Below are positions 8,546 to 17,598 of a DNA stretch of 64,000 bases, one piece after another. The stretch comes from an uncultured Bacteroidales bacterium (GTDB taxonomy: Bacteria; Bacteroidota; Bacteroidia; Bacteroidales; Paludibacteraceae): the NCBI GenBank assembly GCA_903911085.1, contig CAIWCC010000079.1, forward strand, positions 1 through 64,000. Direction: 5' to 3'. The notes beneath the pieces were generated by a model that worked only from the letters and a program-made list of their open reading frames with translations, did no database searches and was not told the DNA's origin. The stretch's first letter is position 1. Every line of letters begins with the position of its first letter. Both the position numbers and the translations under genes were made by a program.

Positions 8546-8800
8546 TTATACGCTACGTTCATCTAGTATACGAAGTGCAAAGTCAAGTATTTGAGTGTCA
8601 TCAAGCATTACTAATCCACCATCAGGTCCGGGCTCTATGTGAACACCACAGCTTTTACCATCCTTAAAATTGTGACCACCGAAATAATTACGTACTGTTT
8701 CCTTTTCCAGACCAAGTTCTTCAGCAATCTTGGTCATACTTCCGCTTGGCAACGAATCTTTTACTTTGCGTAATTCATTGAATGTTATCGTTTTCGTCAT
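8546..8800 (-). CDS. Small putative DNA-binding (HTH) protein
   Basis: An 84-residue protein when started at MTKTITFNELRKVKDSLP. The frame remains open 24 codons further upstream, but that extension has unrelated, aromatic and basic composition, and the ATG at 8800 fits a conserved small Bacteroidota protein. Residues about 17-45 (SGSMTKIAEELGLEKETVRNYFGG) form a helix-turn-helix. The rest (GVHIEPGPDGGLVMLDDTQILDFALRIL) is a conserved C-terminal half of unknown role. Likely a cytoplasmic nucleic-acid-binding protein; targets unknown. It has its own terminator at 8495-8520. Confidence 0.75.
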   Translation of the reverse strand: MTKTITFNELRKVKDSLPSGSMTKIAEELGLEKETVRNYFGGHNFKDGKSCGVHIEPGPDGGLVMLDDTQILDFALRILDERSV

Positions 8801-9028
8801 GACATTAGGTATTTGAATTGTTATTAGATTATGTTTTTTAAAAGTGCAATAAACGTACTGCATTCTTTTCAAATAACCAAAAAAAAACGAACATATTTTA
8901 CATAAATAATTAAAATATGCAATGAATTATTCCTATTTGTCTGAAATGCAGCTGAATATGTTTAGTTAAAAATATAAAACAGAATGATTTACAACTTCAG
9001 TTATGTCAATAATTATTATTTGAAAGGC

Positions 9029-10393
9029 TTATTTGTTAAGTTTTGAAGAAATCTCATAATAAAATTCAACAATGGTTTCAATGCCTTTGTAAAATAAATC
9101 CAGAGGGAAATTTTCATTTGGCGAATGTATGGCATCCGATTCGAGTCCAAATCCTAGAAGAAGTGGTTTTACACTTAATACTTTCTCGAAAATTGGAATT
9201 ACACCTATACTTCCACCTCTCCGAACAGGTAGTGGTTTTGTTCCAAAAACCTTTGTGTAAGCTGCTTCTGCGGCTTTATATTCTAAAGAATCTATAGGGC
9301 AAACGTAACTTTGAGCTCCATGAAGAAAAGTTACTTCGACATCAATATAAGTTGGTGCAATTTGTTTAATGTAATCGGCAACAATGACAGCAATGTCTTC
9401 GTATCGTTGATTTGGAACTAGTCTCGTTGAAAGTTTGGCATACGCTTTTGATGGAAGAACTGTTTTGGAGCCTTCGCCTAAATAACCTCCCCAAATTCCA
9501 CATATATCTAGCGATGGTCTAATTCCTGTTCTTTCAATTGTACTATATCCTTTTTCTCCATGAATTTCATGAATTTTAAGATTATGTTTATATTCAGTTT
9601 CGTTAAATGGAATCTTTGATATTAATTCCCTTTCGTAATCTGACACTTTTTCGACCTTGTCGTAAAAATGTGGAATAGTAATTTGTCCATCTGAATTGGT
9701 GAGTTGTGAGAGTATTTTGGACAGCTCCATTATCGGATTTGCAACTGCACCACCAAAAATTCCAGAATGTAAATCACGTGCTGCCGATGTAATTTCAATT
9801 TGCCAATAAGCCAAGCCGCGCAACCCAGTTGTAATACTTGGTGTTTCGGCCGACAACATGCTAGTGTCGGAAACTAAAATTATGTCGCATTTCAATAATT
9901 CAAAATTCTCAATGCAAAAGGCTTCTAAACTTGGTGATCCTATTTCTTCTTCACCTTCAAACAGGAACTTTACATTGCATTGTAGTGAATTGTTTTTGAC
10001 TAAATACTCAAATGCCTTGACATGCATAAATGATTGTCCTTTATCGTCATCTGCACCTCTACCATAAATTTTACCATCTCGGATTTCAGGTTCAAATGGT
10101 TTTGAATTCCAAAGTTCTAATGGCTCTGCTGGCATTACATCATAATGTCCATAAACTAAAATCGTTGGAAATGAATCGTTTAAAAATTTTGATGCATAAA
10201 CAACCGGATTCCCTTCTGTATTTAAAATTTGAGCATTATCAACACCAGCGTCTAATAAAATTCTTACCCAATTTTGAGCACAAAGCTGTATTTCGTGTTT
10301 ATATAAAACACTCGCGCTTACACTTGGGATTCTGACTAATGAAAAAAGCTCTTCTAAAATACGTGAATTGTTATTTTTTAAATAATCTTTCAT
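9029..10393 (-). CDS. M20-family dipeptidase
   Basis: A 454-residue zinc metallopeptidase of the M20/M25/M40 family. Metal-site motifs are VYGHYDVMP (H83, D85), GRGADDDKGQ (about 112-120) and the acidic EGEEEIGS (147-153, catalytic Glu in the pair). RDLHSGIFGG belongs to the inserted dimerisation lid and contributes a substrate-binding His; the late ESDAIHSPNE carries the final metal His. The length and motif set match the PepV/CNDP-like dipeptidases, so it should cleave dipeptides in the cytoplasm. It is divergent from the polysaccharide export genes across a 400-base gap and stands alone. Confidence 0.92.
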   Translation of the reverse strand: MKDYLKNNNSRILEELFSLVRIPSVSASVLYKHEIQLCAQNWVRILLDAGVDNAQILNTEGNPVVYASKFLNDSFPTILVYGHYDVMPAEPLELWNSKPFEPEIRDGKIYGRGADDDKGQSFMHVKAFEYLVKNNSLQCNVKFLFEGEEEIGSPSLEAFCIENFELLKCDIILVSDTSMLSAETPSITTGLRGLAYWQIEITSAARDLHSGIFGGAVANPIMELSKILSQLTNSDGQITIPHFYDKVEKVSDYERELISKIPFNETEYKHNLKIHEIHGEKGYSTIERTGIRPSLDICGIWGGYLGEGSKTVLPSKAYAKLSTRLVPNQRYEDIAVIVADYIKQIAPTYIDVEVTFLHGAQSYVCPIDSLEYKAAEAAYTKVFGTKPLPVRRGGSIGVIPIFEKVLSVKPLLLGFGLESDAIHSPNENFPLDLFYKGIETIVEFYYEISSKLNK

Positions 10394-10792
10394 TTTTGTT
10401 GTTTTTTTAATTTGCAGATATAGTGATGATTGTAGTGTGGAATGATGATTGAAATAATGAAAAAAATAAAAAATATATACGATTTGCCTTTTTTTTGCGT
10501 TTACACATTCTATATACGAAATACTTCAAACCTAAGTTGTAGGTAGTTCATTGTTTTCCTGTGTTTAATATAATTATTTTTGAAAATTTCTTCAAAAATA
10601 ATGTATTATTTATTTGAAAATGAAATGTTGATTTGGATTTTAAGTTTTTTCATCTTTTTCAACTATTAGTTTGTGTATTGTATCAATTATTAGTACTTTT
10701 GTCGCTCATTTGTAAAAAAATGAGTTTGTTTATTATTTAATTTTTCACTCAGTTTACGTTAAAAGCGGCTTAAAAAAATAACTATTTTTTAT
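10394..10792. other. Divergent intergenic region
   Basis: This AT-rich 400-base region separates the dipeptidase (minus) from the polysaccharide export gene (plus). The only clear element is the promoter at 10670-10701. No ORF of substance is seen. Confidence 0.6.
10670..10701 (+). promoter_or_regulatory. Bacteroidota promoter for polysaccharide export operon
   Basis: TTTG at 10670-10673, 20 bases, then TACTTTTG at 10694-10701. This is an exact match to the Bacteroidota primary sigma consensus TTTG-N19-21-TAnnTTTG. It gives a leader of about 85 bases to the gene at 10793. Confidence 0.8.
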
Positions 10793-11578
10793 ATGAAAAG
10801 AATCAATTTAGTAACTTTTGTTGTTGTTATAATGACTTTAGTAGGATGCGCTTCTCAAAAAGAAGTTGCCTATTTTAATGGAGTCAATTCGAGTTCGGCT
10901 GACTCAATTAACAAGAATTTTTATACTGCACACGAAGCGCGCATTTGTCCTGGTGATATGTTGTCAATTACAGTAACCGGTATAGATCCAAGTGCTGTTG
11001 CACCATTCAATTTGCCTTTAGTTTCTTATGCTACACCAGGTAGCGATAAGATTAACTCGCAACTAACGTTGATGTCGTATTTAGTTGATGTAAATGGAAC
11101 AATCAATTTTCCAGTTATTGGAACAATTAAATTGGCTGGGTTGTCAAAGTCAGAAGCAATTCATTATATTGATGAGAAGCTTTCACCATATTTAAAAAAT
11201 GCAATTGTAACAATTCAGTTTATGAATTATAATATTACAGTTTTGGGTGAGGTTAAAATGCCAGGTCAGTATTCAATTTCAAATGAACGAGTTACGGTGC
11301 TTGATGCGTTGGGTTTAGCTGGCGATATGACAATTTATGGTAAACGAAACAATGTATTATTAACACGTGAAAATAATGGAAAACTTCAATTTGTGAGACT
11401 TAATCTGAATTCAGATGAAGTTTTTAAATCTCCATATTTTTATTTACAACAAAATGACGTTCTTTATGTTGAGCCAAACTCTGTAAAATCTATCGAATCA
11501 AAAAACATAAATTTGTATTTATCCTCAATTTCAACTTTTGCAACAATTGTAGCTTTAATATTCTCCATAACCAAGTAA
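10793..11578 (+). CDS. Polysaccharide export lipoprotein (Wza/OPX family)
   Basis: A 261-residue outer-membrane polysaccharide export protein. The lipoprotein signal ends at LVGC (Cys19). The Poly_export domain starts at ICPGDMLSITVTG (about 50) and contains VDVNGTINFPVIGTIKLAGLSKSEA. An SLBB domain follows (about 140-215, with VLGEVKMPGQYSISNERVTVLDALGLAGD). A C-terminal hydrophobic helix (about 238-258) could span a membrane. This is the short Bacteroidota type, lacking the large Wza barrel extension. With the tyrosine autokinase 57 bases downstream it forms the core of a capsule or exopolysaccharide secretion unit, but no Wzx, Wzy or glycosyltransferase locus follows. Confidence 0.92.
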   Translation: MKRINLVTFVVVIMTLVGCASQKEVAYFNGVNSSSADSINKNFYTAHEARICPGDMLSITVTGIDPSAVAPFNLPLVSYATPGSDKINSQLTLMSYLVDVNGTINFPVIGTIKLAGLSKSEAIHYIDEKLSPYLKNAIVTIQFMNYNITVLGEVKMPGQYSISNERVTVLDALGLAGDMTIYGKRNNVLLTRENNGKLQFVRLNLNSDEVFKSPYFYLQQNDVLYVEPNSVKSIESKNINLYLSSISTFATIVALIFSITK

Positions 11579-11635
11579 AGGGGGAAATTTTTATTTAACT
11601 ATCTCATTTCATTTAACTTCAATTATTACCTACAT

Positions 11636-14053
11636 ATGGATCCAAATCTCAATGCTACTATTAAAAATAATGAAATTGTAAATGTACATACAACAAGAAC
11701 AAGTTCAAACATTTCAAATGCAGACTCTTTAAACCTTCAAGATTTATTATTTAAGTATCTTGCTAAATGGTATTGGTTTGTCATATCTGTCATTTTGTGC
11801 TTTTCAATAGCATATATTTACTTGAAAATTACAAATCCAAATTATTTAGTTCAGACTTCAATTCTGTTACGCAAAGATGCTTCTGGTAGTGGGCTTTTGG
11901 ATATGTCAATGTTAGAACTTGGTATGTCTGGGGGTGCATCAAAGGAAGTTGAAGATGAAATTCAAGTTTTAACTTCTAAAACTTTGACTAGAAAAGTGAT
12001 TCAGGCACTCAATGTGGAAACAGAATATTATGTAAAAAAAGGTTTGAGGTTTGAGGAGGCTTATCCTTTGGTTCCAATAAAGTTAATAGTTCCACAATTA
12101 TTTAACGATACAACAAAATCTCCTGCCAATTTTGACATTAAACATACTGCTGATGGTTATGATATAAAATTCACTTGGGGAATAATAAAGGAAAAGTATC
12201 AAATTTCTGATATGAGCAAATCAATAATTACTCCAATTGGGATTTTTAGATTCACTCAAATTTTACCTTTAAAAGTTGGTTCAGTATATAGAATCGTTTC
12301 AAATCCAACCAAAAACTTAACAGAAGCTTATTGCTCAACTATAAAAGTAACTTCTGTAAACAAAAAATCGAATGCAATAAATATTTCTACCATGTCGGCT
12401 TGTCCCAAAAAGGCAGAAGCCGTATTGGATAAGTTGATTGAGCTTTATAATAATGAAGCCGTTGTAGATAAAAACAAAATAGCGAGTAATACTGCAATTT
12501 TTATCGATGAACGATTGAAGCTAATAAGCTCAGATTTAAAGGGCGTTGAGACGAATGTTGAAGATTATAAGAAAAGTAATAATTTAATTGATATTTCGTC
12601 TGAGGCTGGAATATACCTTCGTTCAGCTCATGAATTTGACAACAAATTATTTGAACTTGAAACTCAATTTAGTTTGGTTGGATATATTGAGTCATATATC
12701 AAAGACAACAAACATCTGTATGATTTAGTGCCTGCAAATTTGGGTATAACTGATGCTTCGCTTATTGCAATAATGCAACAATACAATACCGCATTGTTAG
12801 AACGCATGAAATTGATGCGAAATTCTAATGATAAAAACCCTGTAATGACTCAATTGGAACAACAAATTAAAGAGTTACGTGGTGGAATTATAGCCAGTAT
12901 TGCAAGTATTAAGGATGGAATGAAAATTATAAAACGCGACGCCATTGGAAAGGATTCGCAATATAACTCTAAAATAAATGAAGTTCCTACACTTGAACGT
13001 GAGTTTTTAGAAATTAAACGTCAACAAGAAATTAAACAAAAACTTTATTTGTTTTTATTGCAAAAACGTGAAGAAAATGCATTAAGTTTGGCAAGTACTA
13101 TACCTACTGCTAAAACATTAGATACTGCTAACACTGATATTTTACCAGCTTCGCCTAAAAAAATGATAATTTATTTATTATCATTAATACTTGGTTTGGG
13201 CTTTCCAGTAGCTTTAATATATATTATGGACATGTTGAACAACAAGGTTCGTGATAGAAAAGAGTTAAAGAAGTTAATTAGAGTACCTTTCTTAGGATCT
13301 ATTCCAATTAGTAAAGAAGATGACCGAATTGTTGTAAGAGAGGGTAAGACTACGCCTATCGTTGAAATGTTTAGGCTTATTAGAACAAATTTGCAGTTTA
13401 TGCTTGGCGGTACAAAATCTCCAGTTATTCTTGTAACTTCATCTGTTGCGGGTGAAGGAAAATCTTTTACTTCAATTAATATGGCTATGTCATTTGCTTT
13501 AATGAAGAAAAAAGTGATATTAATTGGTTTAGATATTCGCAATCCAATGTTAGGTGAATATATGCATATCGCCAAAGATAAAGGAATTACGTTGTATTTG
13601 TCAGATATTTCTCAAAATATTCAGGATATTGTAATTCCATCTGGTTTCCATCCATTTTTAAATGTAATACCTGCTGGTCCTATTCCGCCAAATCCTGCAG
13701 AATTGTTGATGAGTCCGCGTTTGGATGAATTGATTGCTAAATTGAAGTTAGAATATGATTATATTATTGTAGATTCTGCACCTGTGGGTATTGTTTCAGA
13801 TACTTATTTGTTGAACCGCTTTGTAGATAATTGTATTTATGTAACTCGTCAAGATTATACTCCGCGTGAAGCATGTGCGCTTATCAACGATGTAAATAAA
13901 AATAAGCAAATTAATAAGGTAGCTGTTGTTTTAAATGGTACGGATGAAAGTCTGGGATATGGACATGGCTACGGATATGGTTATGGTGCAAATTCTCAAA
14001 AAAGCAATAACGGCAGTATAAAAGATAAAATTATAAACCGAATACGTAAATAA
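11636..14053 (+). CDS. Polysaccharide biosynthesis tyrosine autokinase (Wzc-like)
   Basis: An 805-residue inner-membrane co-polymerase fused to a bacterial tyrosine kinase. TM1 (about 45-65) and TM2 (about 508-532) flank a large periplasmic Wzz-type, coiled-coil region. The cytoplasmic BY-kinase has Walker A GEGKS (606-610), Walker A' ILIGLDIRNP and Walker B YIIVDSAP (D713). The Tyr/Gly-rich tail (GYGHGYGYGYG) is the autophosphorylation cluster. By family, cycles of tail phosphorylation control polymer length and export through the OPX lipoprotein encoded just upstream. A strong terminator at 14081-14112 ends the pair. Intact. Confidence 0.95.
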   Translation: MDPNLNATIKNNEIVNVHTTRTSSNISNADSLNLQDLLFKYLAKWYWFVISVILCFSIAYIYLKITNPNYLVQTSILLRKDASGSGLLDMSMLELGMSGGASKEVEDEIQVLTSKTLTRKVIQALNVETEYYVKKGLRFEEAYPLVPIKLIVPQLFNDTTKSPANFDIKHTADGYDIKFTWGIIKEKYQISDMSKSIITPIGIFRFTQILPLKVGSVYRIVSNPTKNLTEAYCSTIKVTSVNKKSNAINISTMSACPKKAEAVLDKLIELYNNEAVVDKNKIASNTAIFIDERLKLISSDLKGVETNVEDYKKSNNLIDISSEAGIYLRSAHEFDNKLFELETQFSLVGYIESYIKDNKHLYDLVPANLGITDASLIAIMQQYNTALLERMKLMRNSNDKNPVMTQLEQQIKELRGGIIASIASIKDGMKIIKRDAIGKDSQYNSKINEVPTLEREFLEIKRQQEIKQKLYLFLLQKREENALSLASTIPTAKTLDTANTDILPASPKKMIIYLLSLILGLGFPVALIYIMDMLNNKVRDRKELKKLIRVPFLGSIPISKEDDRIVVREGKTTPIVEMFRLIRTNLQFMLGGTKSPVILVTSSVAGEGKSFTSINMAMSFALMKKKVILIGLDIRNPMLGEYMHIAKDKGITLYLSDISQNIQDIVIPSGFHPFLNVIPAGPIPPNPAELLMSPRLDELIAKLKLEYDYIIVDSAPVGIVSDTYLLNRFVDNCIYVTRQDYTPREACALINDVNKNKQINKVAVVLNGTDESLGYGHGYGYGYGANSQKSNNGSIKDKIINRIRK

Positions 14054-14080
14054 AAATCAATTTATTGTCAAATAATAATT

Positions 14081-14112
14081 AAACCTCGAATATAATTTCG
14101 AGGTTTTTTTTT
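14081..14112 (+). terminator. Rho-independent terminator
   Basis: A 10-base perfect stem (14081-14090 with 14097-14106) is followed by a T-run to 14112. It ends the export/autokinase operon. Confidence 0.92.
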
Positions 14113-14238
14113 GTTTTGTGCGGAAACTAGAAAACTATTGTGGAATAATAGTTTCCAAAATGGTATTTTAAGTGATTGTAAATGAGAAGGAAAACAAAAT
14201 ATTGTATATTATTAACTAATTATATTGAACAAATGTAA

Positions 14239-14267
14239 TTGTTGTGATGTTATTTGTAGTAATTTTG
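14239..14267 (+). promoter_or_regulatory. Promoter of efflux operon
   Basis: TTG at 14239-14241, 18 bases, then TAATTTTG at 14260-14267. Its position shows that translation of the TetR gene begins at the ATG at 14294 and not at the TTG at 14225, which lies upstream of the promoter. Confidence 0.65.
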
Positions 14268-14293
14268 CATCAAATATTAATTACAAAACATCT

Positions 14294-14911
14294 ATGGATA
14301 GTCAATACGAAAACATTGTTCAAACTGCTAGTCGTTTATTTGAGCAATTTGGTATTAGAAGTGTTTCGATCGATAATGTTTGCAATGAATTGCGCATTTC
14401 GAAAAAAACCTTTTATACTCATTTTCTCCAAAAAGAAGATTTAGTTGATGCAGTGTTGATTTTAAAGAAAAAGGCACAATATGAAAGATTTGAAAAACTA
14501 TTTAAAAATAAAAATGCAATTGATTCATTAATTCTAATTATTAAGGAAATAAAAAAAACATTGGAAACTGAATCTCAATCGATGTGTTATGATTTAGAAA
14601 AGTATTATCCAAAAGTTTTTGAAAAACACGAGTTGGAAAAGGCTGAAGAAATGAAACTTGGTTTTGAAATGAATTTACGTCAAGGTATTGCCGAAGGTTT
14701 TTACCGAAGTGATTTAGATGTAGAACTAATATCATTGTTTCATTCTATTCAAATTAAAAACACATTTGAAATTATGCAGCAGACAAATAAGAAATATACT
14801 AAGAAGCGTTTAGTTGAATTCTTCCTCGACTTAATGATACATTTAATAGCCAACGAAAAAGGATTAAAATATATGGAAGAGCATAATAAACAGATAACAA
14901 TCAATAATTAA
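14294..14911 (+). CDS. TetR/AcrR-family transcriptional regulator
   Basis: A 205-residue regulator. The N-terminal TetR HTH reads YENIVQTASRLFEQFGIRSVSIDNVCNELRIS (split here by position: about 4-35), followed by KKTFYTHF. The C-terminal half is the variable ligand-binding helical domain. The start at 14294 was chosen because the apparent promoter at 14239-14267 lies downstream of the earlier TTG codon. The gene is 33 bases upstream of the TolC-type gene, the classic arrangement of a local repressor for an RND efflux operon. The inducer is unknown. Co-transcription would make the operon autoregulated. Confidence 0.92.
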   Translation: MDSQYENIVQTASRLFEQFGIRSVSIDNVCNELRISKKTFYTHFLQKEDLVDAVLILKKKAQYERFEKLFKNKNAIDSLILIIKEIKKTLETESQSMCYDLEKYYPKVFEKHELEKAEEMKLGFEMNLRQGIAEGFYRSDLDVELISLFHSIQIKNTFEIMQQTNKKYTKKRLVEFFLDLMIHLIANEKGLKYMEEHNKQITINN

Positions 14912-14944
14912 TAGTAAGTGATATAATCGAAAAATAGAAATCAA

Positions 14945-16423
14945 ATGATTACAAAACAATTTAAAAGAAAACATGTATTGGTAACAGCCTTGATGTGCTT
15001 GTTACCTTGGTTTGTGCTACAAGCACAAGATACGTTGACCGTTTCGTTGCCCAAAGCGTTGGAAATAGCCATGAGTCAAAGTCCTACCATTAAAGTGGCT
15101 AATAAAGAGATTGAAAGGGTTACTTATTCCAAAAAAGAAAGACAGGGTAATTTATTACCATTTGTATCTGCATCAGTAGCTTATCAGCGTGCGGTTAAGA
15201 AACAGAAAATGTATCTGGATGGATTTGATATGTCAGGATTAATTGATCCTCAAACTGCATATTTAACTGAAGTTCTACCAAAGATTTTTAGTCAGATAAC
15301 AGTTCCAGATGCAATTGCCAAAAAACACAATGATAATGTAGCAGCAATGTCAGCGCCAAAAACTGGTGATGGAAGTATAGAGGTTGGACGTGATAATACC
15401 TTTAATACAGGTATTTCTGCATCTATGCCAATTATTTCGCCAACACTTTGGGCTACAATAAAAATGAGTGATATTGAGCTTGAAATGGTTAATGAAAATG
15501 CTAGAGCCTCGAAAAATACATTGTACAATCAAGTAACTAAAGCTTATTATGGAATACTTCTTGCACAAGATTCATATAATGTAATTAAAAGGAGTTATAA
15601 TAATACTCTTGAAAATGCAAAAGTAATTTATAATAAATATAAACAGGGAACAGTATCTGAATATGAATGGATACGTGCAGATGTTCAAGTAAGAAATGGA
15701 ATGTCAAATATGGTTTCAGCCGAGAGTGGAGTAAACTTGAGTAAATTACAACTTAAAATGTTAATGGGAATTGATATGTTTACCGAAATAAAGGTTGAAG
15801 GAAAATTGTCAGATTTTGAGAAAGATATGTACAGTGATGTGTTGTCAATTGATACTACCACTTTGCAGAAAAATTCGGATTTAAAACAATTTGAAATTCA
15901 GCAAAAACAATTAAATCAAACGTTGAAAATTCATAAATCGTCAATTTTGCCTAGTTTATCAGCTACTTTTAATTATCAATTTATGTCAATGGCTAATGAT
16001 TCAAATACATTTACCAATTCGCAAAAATGGTTTCCTGCATCAACACTAGGACTATCTTTATCGGTTCCGATTTTTCAGGGTGGAGTAAAGCATTACAAAG
16101 AAAAACAAATTAAAGTACAAATAGAAGAGTTAAAATATCAGAAGGATAACCTGAAAAAAGGATTAGAATTACAGGTTATTACATATATGGATAATATTAA
16201 AAAGTCATTAAAGAAAATTGATTTTAACAAGGAGGGAATGAAGCAAGCTGAAAAGGCATTAACTATATCCCAAAAAATGTATCAAGTCGGGATGACAACT
16301 TATCTTGATTTGACAAATTCTGAATTAGCATTTATTCAAGCCGGTTTAATGTATAACCAATCCGTATTTGATTACCTTTCTGCTAAAGCAGATTTGGATA
16401 AACTACTGTCTAAAAAATATTAA
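14945..16423 (+). CDS. TolC-family outer-membrane efflux protein
   Basis: A 492-residue outer-membrane channel subunit. The signal peptide (about 1-27) ends LQAQD. Two outer-membrane efflux repeats give the long amphipathic helices of the TolC fold; the second contains SLSVPIFQGG and the near-terminal TYLDLTNSELAFIQAGL is typical. It works with the adaptor and permease encoded next to expel compounds across both membranes. Spacing to the adaptor gene is 40 bases. An internal Met/Pro-rich insertion (about 75-140) is longer than in many homologues. Confidence 0.93.
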   Translation: MITKQFKRKHVLVTALMCLLPWFVLQAQDTLTVSLPKALEIAMSQSPTIKVANKEIERVTYSKKERQGNLLPFVSASVAYQRAVKKQKMYLDGFDMSGLIDPQTAYLTEVLPKIFSQITVPDAIAKKHNDNVAAMSAPKTGDGSIEVGRDNTFNTGISASMPIISPTLWATIKMSDIELEMVNENARASKNTLYNQVTKAYYGILLAQDSYNVIKRSYNNTLENAKVIYNKYKQGTVSEYEWIRADVQVRNGMSNMVSAESGVNLSKLQLKMLMGIDMFTEIKVEGKLSDFEKDMYSDVLSIDTTTLQKNSDLKQFEIQQKQLNQTLKIHKSSILPSLSATFNYQFMSMANDSNTFTNSQKWFPASTLGLSLSVPIFQGGVKHYKEKQIKVQIEELKYQKDNLKKGLELQVITYMDNIKKSLKKIDFNKEGMKQAEKALTISQKMYQVGMTTYLDLTNSELAFIQAGLMYNQSVFDYLSAKADLDKLLSKKY

Positions 16424-16463
16424 ATAATTAATCAGAAATAATAATTCAAAAAATAATATACAA

Positions 16464-17480
16464 ATGAAAAGAATAAAACAATTAAGTATTTTGGTTTTTG
16501 CAATTGCCATAGCATTTAGTTCGTGCAATAAACCTAAAACAGAAGCAAAAGTGGCCGTTGAAATTCCTACAGTTAGGGTACTACCAGTTTCGGAGCGTGA
16601 AGTAGAACAAAATTACGAATTAACTGCAACCGTTCAGCCACAAATTAAGAATAGTATTGCGCCATCTGCTCCAGGTAGAATTCGTGATATTTTGGTAGAG
16701 ATTGGCCAAAATGTAACAAAAGGACAAAAATTGGTTCAAATGGATGTTGCCAACCTTTCTAATATGGAAACTCAAATTGAGAATGTAAAACGTACCTATA
16801 AAAGAACCCAAGAACTTTTTGGTGTAGGTGGAGCATCTCAACAAGAATTGGACAACGCAAAGTTGCAATTGGATTTGGCTCAAACAAATCTGAGAAATAT
16901 GAGTGAAAATACTTTCTTGTTAAGCCCAATTACTGGAATAGTTACAGCTCGTAATTATGATAATGGTGACATGTATTCGGGTCAAATGCCTGTGTTAACT
17001 GTAATGCAAATCAATCCAGTGAAATTGGTTGTAAATGTTTCAGAATCATATTATTCACAAATAAAATTGGGGATGCCTATAGATATCAAATTTGATGTTT
17101 TCGAGGGTCAAAAATTTCAAGGTAAGGTGAGTCTAATTTATCCTACAATAAATGAACAAACTCGCACATTCCCAATAGAAATAAAATTGAGTAATAACAA
17201 TAATAAAGTTCGTCCAGGAATGTTTGCTCGTGTAACTTTAGAGTTTGGTAAAGCTAAACGTGTTGTGGTGCCCGATCAATCTGTGGTTAAGCAATCTGGT
17301 TCAGGTGCACGTTTTGTTTATGTTTATAACAATGGCAAAGTTGTGTACAAGCAAGTAGAAATTGGACGACGTTTAGAAAATGAATTTGAAATAATTTCTG
17401 GTTTAACCACAGGAGATTTAGTTGTTGTTGCAGGACAATCGAAATTGGTAGATGGTGGCGAAGCTAAATTGGCAAAATAG
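16464..17480 (+). CDS. RND efflux periplasmic adaptor (membrane fusion protein)
   Basis: A 338-residue lipoprotein adaptor with lipobox AFSSC (Cys21). It shows the usual order of barrel-sandwich, hairpin and beta-barrel parts: IAPSAPGRIRDILVEIGQNVTKGQKLVQMD (lipoyl half), a coiled hairpin about 100-145, LLSPITGIVTARNYDNGDM (second lipoyl half), and a membrane-proximal domain ending GLTTGDLVVVAGQSKLVDG. It links the TolC-type channel to the inner-membrane permease. It has a rather short hairpin, as in other Bacteroidota members. The genes are in the order channel, adaptor, permease. Confidence 0.93.
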   Translation: MKRIKQLSILVFAIAIAFSSCNKPKTEAKVAVEIPTVRVLPVSEREVEQNYELTATVQPQIKNSIAPSAPGRIRDILVEIGQNVTKGQKLVQMDVANLSNMETQIENVKRTYKRTQELFGVGGASQQELDNAKLQLDLAQTNLRNMSENTFLLSPITGIVTARNYDNGDMYSGQMPVLTVMQINPVKLVVNVSESYYSQIKLGMPIDIKFDVFEGQKFQGKVSLIYPTINEQTRTFPIEIKLSNNNNKVRPGMFARVTLEFGKAKRVVVPDQSVVKQSGSGARFVYVYNNGKVVYKQVEIGRRLENEFEIISGLTTGDLVVVAGQSKLVDGGEAKLAK

Positions 17481-17598
17481 TTTACTCACAAAATCTACTT
17501 AATAAAGATTTTATTGATAAATCTTTTTGCCATAGTTGAATTATCTAGTTAGTTATAAATTGTAAATAGTAAATGTTTAAATAGTAAATATTAAGAAT

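Noticed and set aside
14225-14293. Upstream TTG start for the TetR gene
   Set aside because: The apparent promoter at 14239-14267 lies downstream of this codon, and the 23 extra residues are Cys-rich and unlike TetR N-termini.
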